A stretch of 12,341 bases of DNA from contig CAILUB010000353.1 of the NCBI GenBank assembly GCA_903837305.1, forward strand, positions 1 through 12,341. Reading direction: 5' to 3'. The DNA comes from an uncultured Cytophagaceae bacterium (lineage in GTDB: Bacteria; Bacteroidota; Bacteroidia; Cytophagales; Spirosomataceae). Below the pieces are notes generated by a model, which was given only the letters and a program-made list of their open reading frames with translations, was not told the DNA's origin and did not search any database. Positions 12,158-12,341 of this stretch are shown piece after piece (position 1 is the first letter of the stretch; every line of letters begins with the position of its first letter). Made by a program: the position numbers and the translations under genes.

Positions 12158-12175
12158 ATTTAACAAATGTTAAAT
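12158..12175 (-). promoter_or_regulatory. 18-bp palindromic operator upstream of the MFS gene
   Basis: ATTTAACAAATGTTAAAT has perfect 8-bp arms around AA. It shares the ACAAATGT core with the site at 9244. Its last base overlaps the stop codon of the Crp/Fnr-type gene at 12175-12177. The position fits a class II activator site for the MFS promoter. As an RNA hairpin it would have almost no loop, so a protein-binding site is more likely. Confidence 0.55.
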
Positions 12176-12341
12176 TAAGATTTCTTCGCGCGAATGCGAC
12201 TCAAACTTACCTGTGTGATTCCCAGATAGGAGGCAATAAATTTCAATGGAGCCCTTTTTAATACCTCAGGCTGCTCTTTCTCTAATAAATGGTAACGTTC
12301 CTCTGCCGCATGAAACTGCAAATTTTCTATCCGTTGTATAG
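12175..12341 (-). CDS. Crp/Fnr-family transcription regulator, C-terminal end (partial)
   Basis: The minus strand is open from the window edge to a TAA at 12175-12177 and encodes about 54 residues. They include EERYHLLLEKEQPEVLKR-like helical sequence (here ERYHLLEKEQPEVLKR), then PLKFIASYLGITQVSLSRIR. This is the winged-helix DNA-binding end of Bacteroidota Crp/Fnr proteins: the PLK-x-IASYLGIT stretch is the first HTH helix and turn, and VSLSRIR is the recognition helix. The effector domain lies beyond the window, so the ligand (cyclic nucleotide, haem, Fe-S or none) is unknown. It is a candidate for the protein that binds the four CRP/FNR-like sites in this window (inference from proximity). 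Confidence 0.85.
   Translation of the reverse strand, partial: IQRIENLQFHAAEERYHLLEKEQPEVLKRAPLKFIASYLGITQVSLSRIRAKKS

Noticed and set aside
1..12341. tRNA, rRNA or riboswitch
   Set aside because: No cloverleaf-like stretch, rRNA core sequence or recognisable aptamer was seen on either strand.

Overview
The window looks like a chromosomal stretch of a Bacteroidota bacterium, probably a Cytophagales/Spirosomaceae-type aquatic heterotroph (genus not determinable here). Signs of this are the AT-leaning composition, the lack of clear Shine-Dalgarno sites, a perfect TAnnTTTG -7 promoter element, families typical of the phylum (the six-gene rhodanese/YeeE block, DUF6132, DUF6691, an SLSRIR-type Crp/Fnr HTH) and heptanucleotide repeats between genes.

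The dominant theme is inorganic and sulfane sulfur. Positions 3-3256 (+) hold an apparent operon: an MBL-fold persulfide-dioxygenase-like protein fused to two rhodanese domains (5' end cut by the window), a stand-alone rhodanese, two tiny overlapping membrane proteins that each carry a Cys-x4-Cys motif, and a split YeeE/YedE (thiosulfate-transporter-type) pair. A strong terminator follows at 3313-3352. Convergent to it (3473-6201, -) is a two-gene unit: a membrane-anchored TsdA-like diheme cytochrome c followed by a Tat-exported SoxB-like thiosulfohydrolase. No soxYZ, soxAX or soxCD is visible. Next on the minus strand is a DUF2202 ferritin-like lipoprotein gene interrupted by one in-frame TAA.

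The middle (7167-9237) holds a GT4 glycosyltransferase, a secreted DsrE-like protein and a TPMT-like SAM methyltransferase. From 9306 to 10705 (+) a third sulfur block encodes a rhodanese, a thioredoxin and an exported lipoprotein that fuses the same two domains. The window closes with an MFS transporter and the C-terminus of a Crp/Fnr regulator, both on the minus strand.

A likely joint picture (inference): periplasmic TsdA/SoxB-type enzymes oxidise or hydrolyse thiosulfate-type substrates and feed electrons into respiration. YeeE proteins import thiosulfate or another sulfur species. The rhodaneses, thioredoxins and persulfide dioxygenase move and clear sulfane sulfur on both sides of the inner membrane.

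Two non-coding signals stand out. Four promoters (for the cytochrome-soxB unit, the DUF2202 gene, the rhodanese-thioredoxin unit and the MFS gene) each have a CRP/FNR-like palindrome centred 28.5-29.5 nt upstream of a -7-like box, which is the geometry of a class II activator site. Heptanucleotide repeat arrays of three sequence families occupy the intergenic spaces, and one family starts at or 1 nt after four stop codons.
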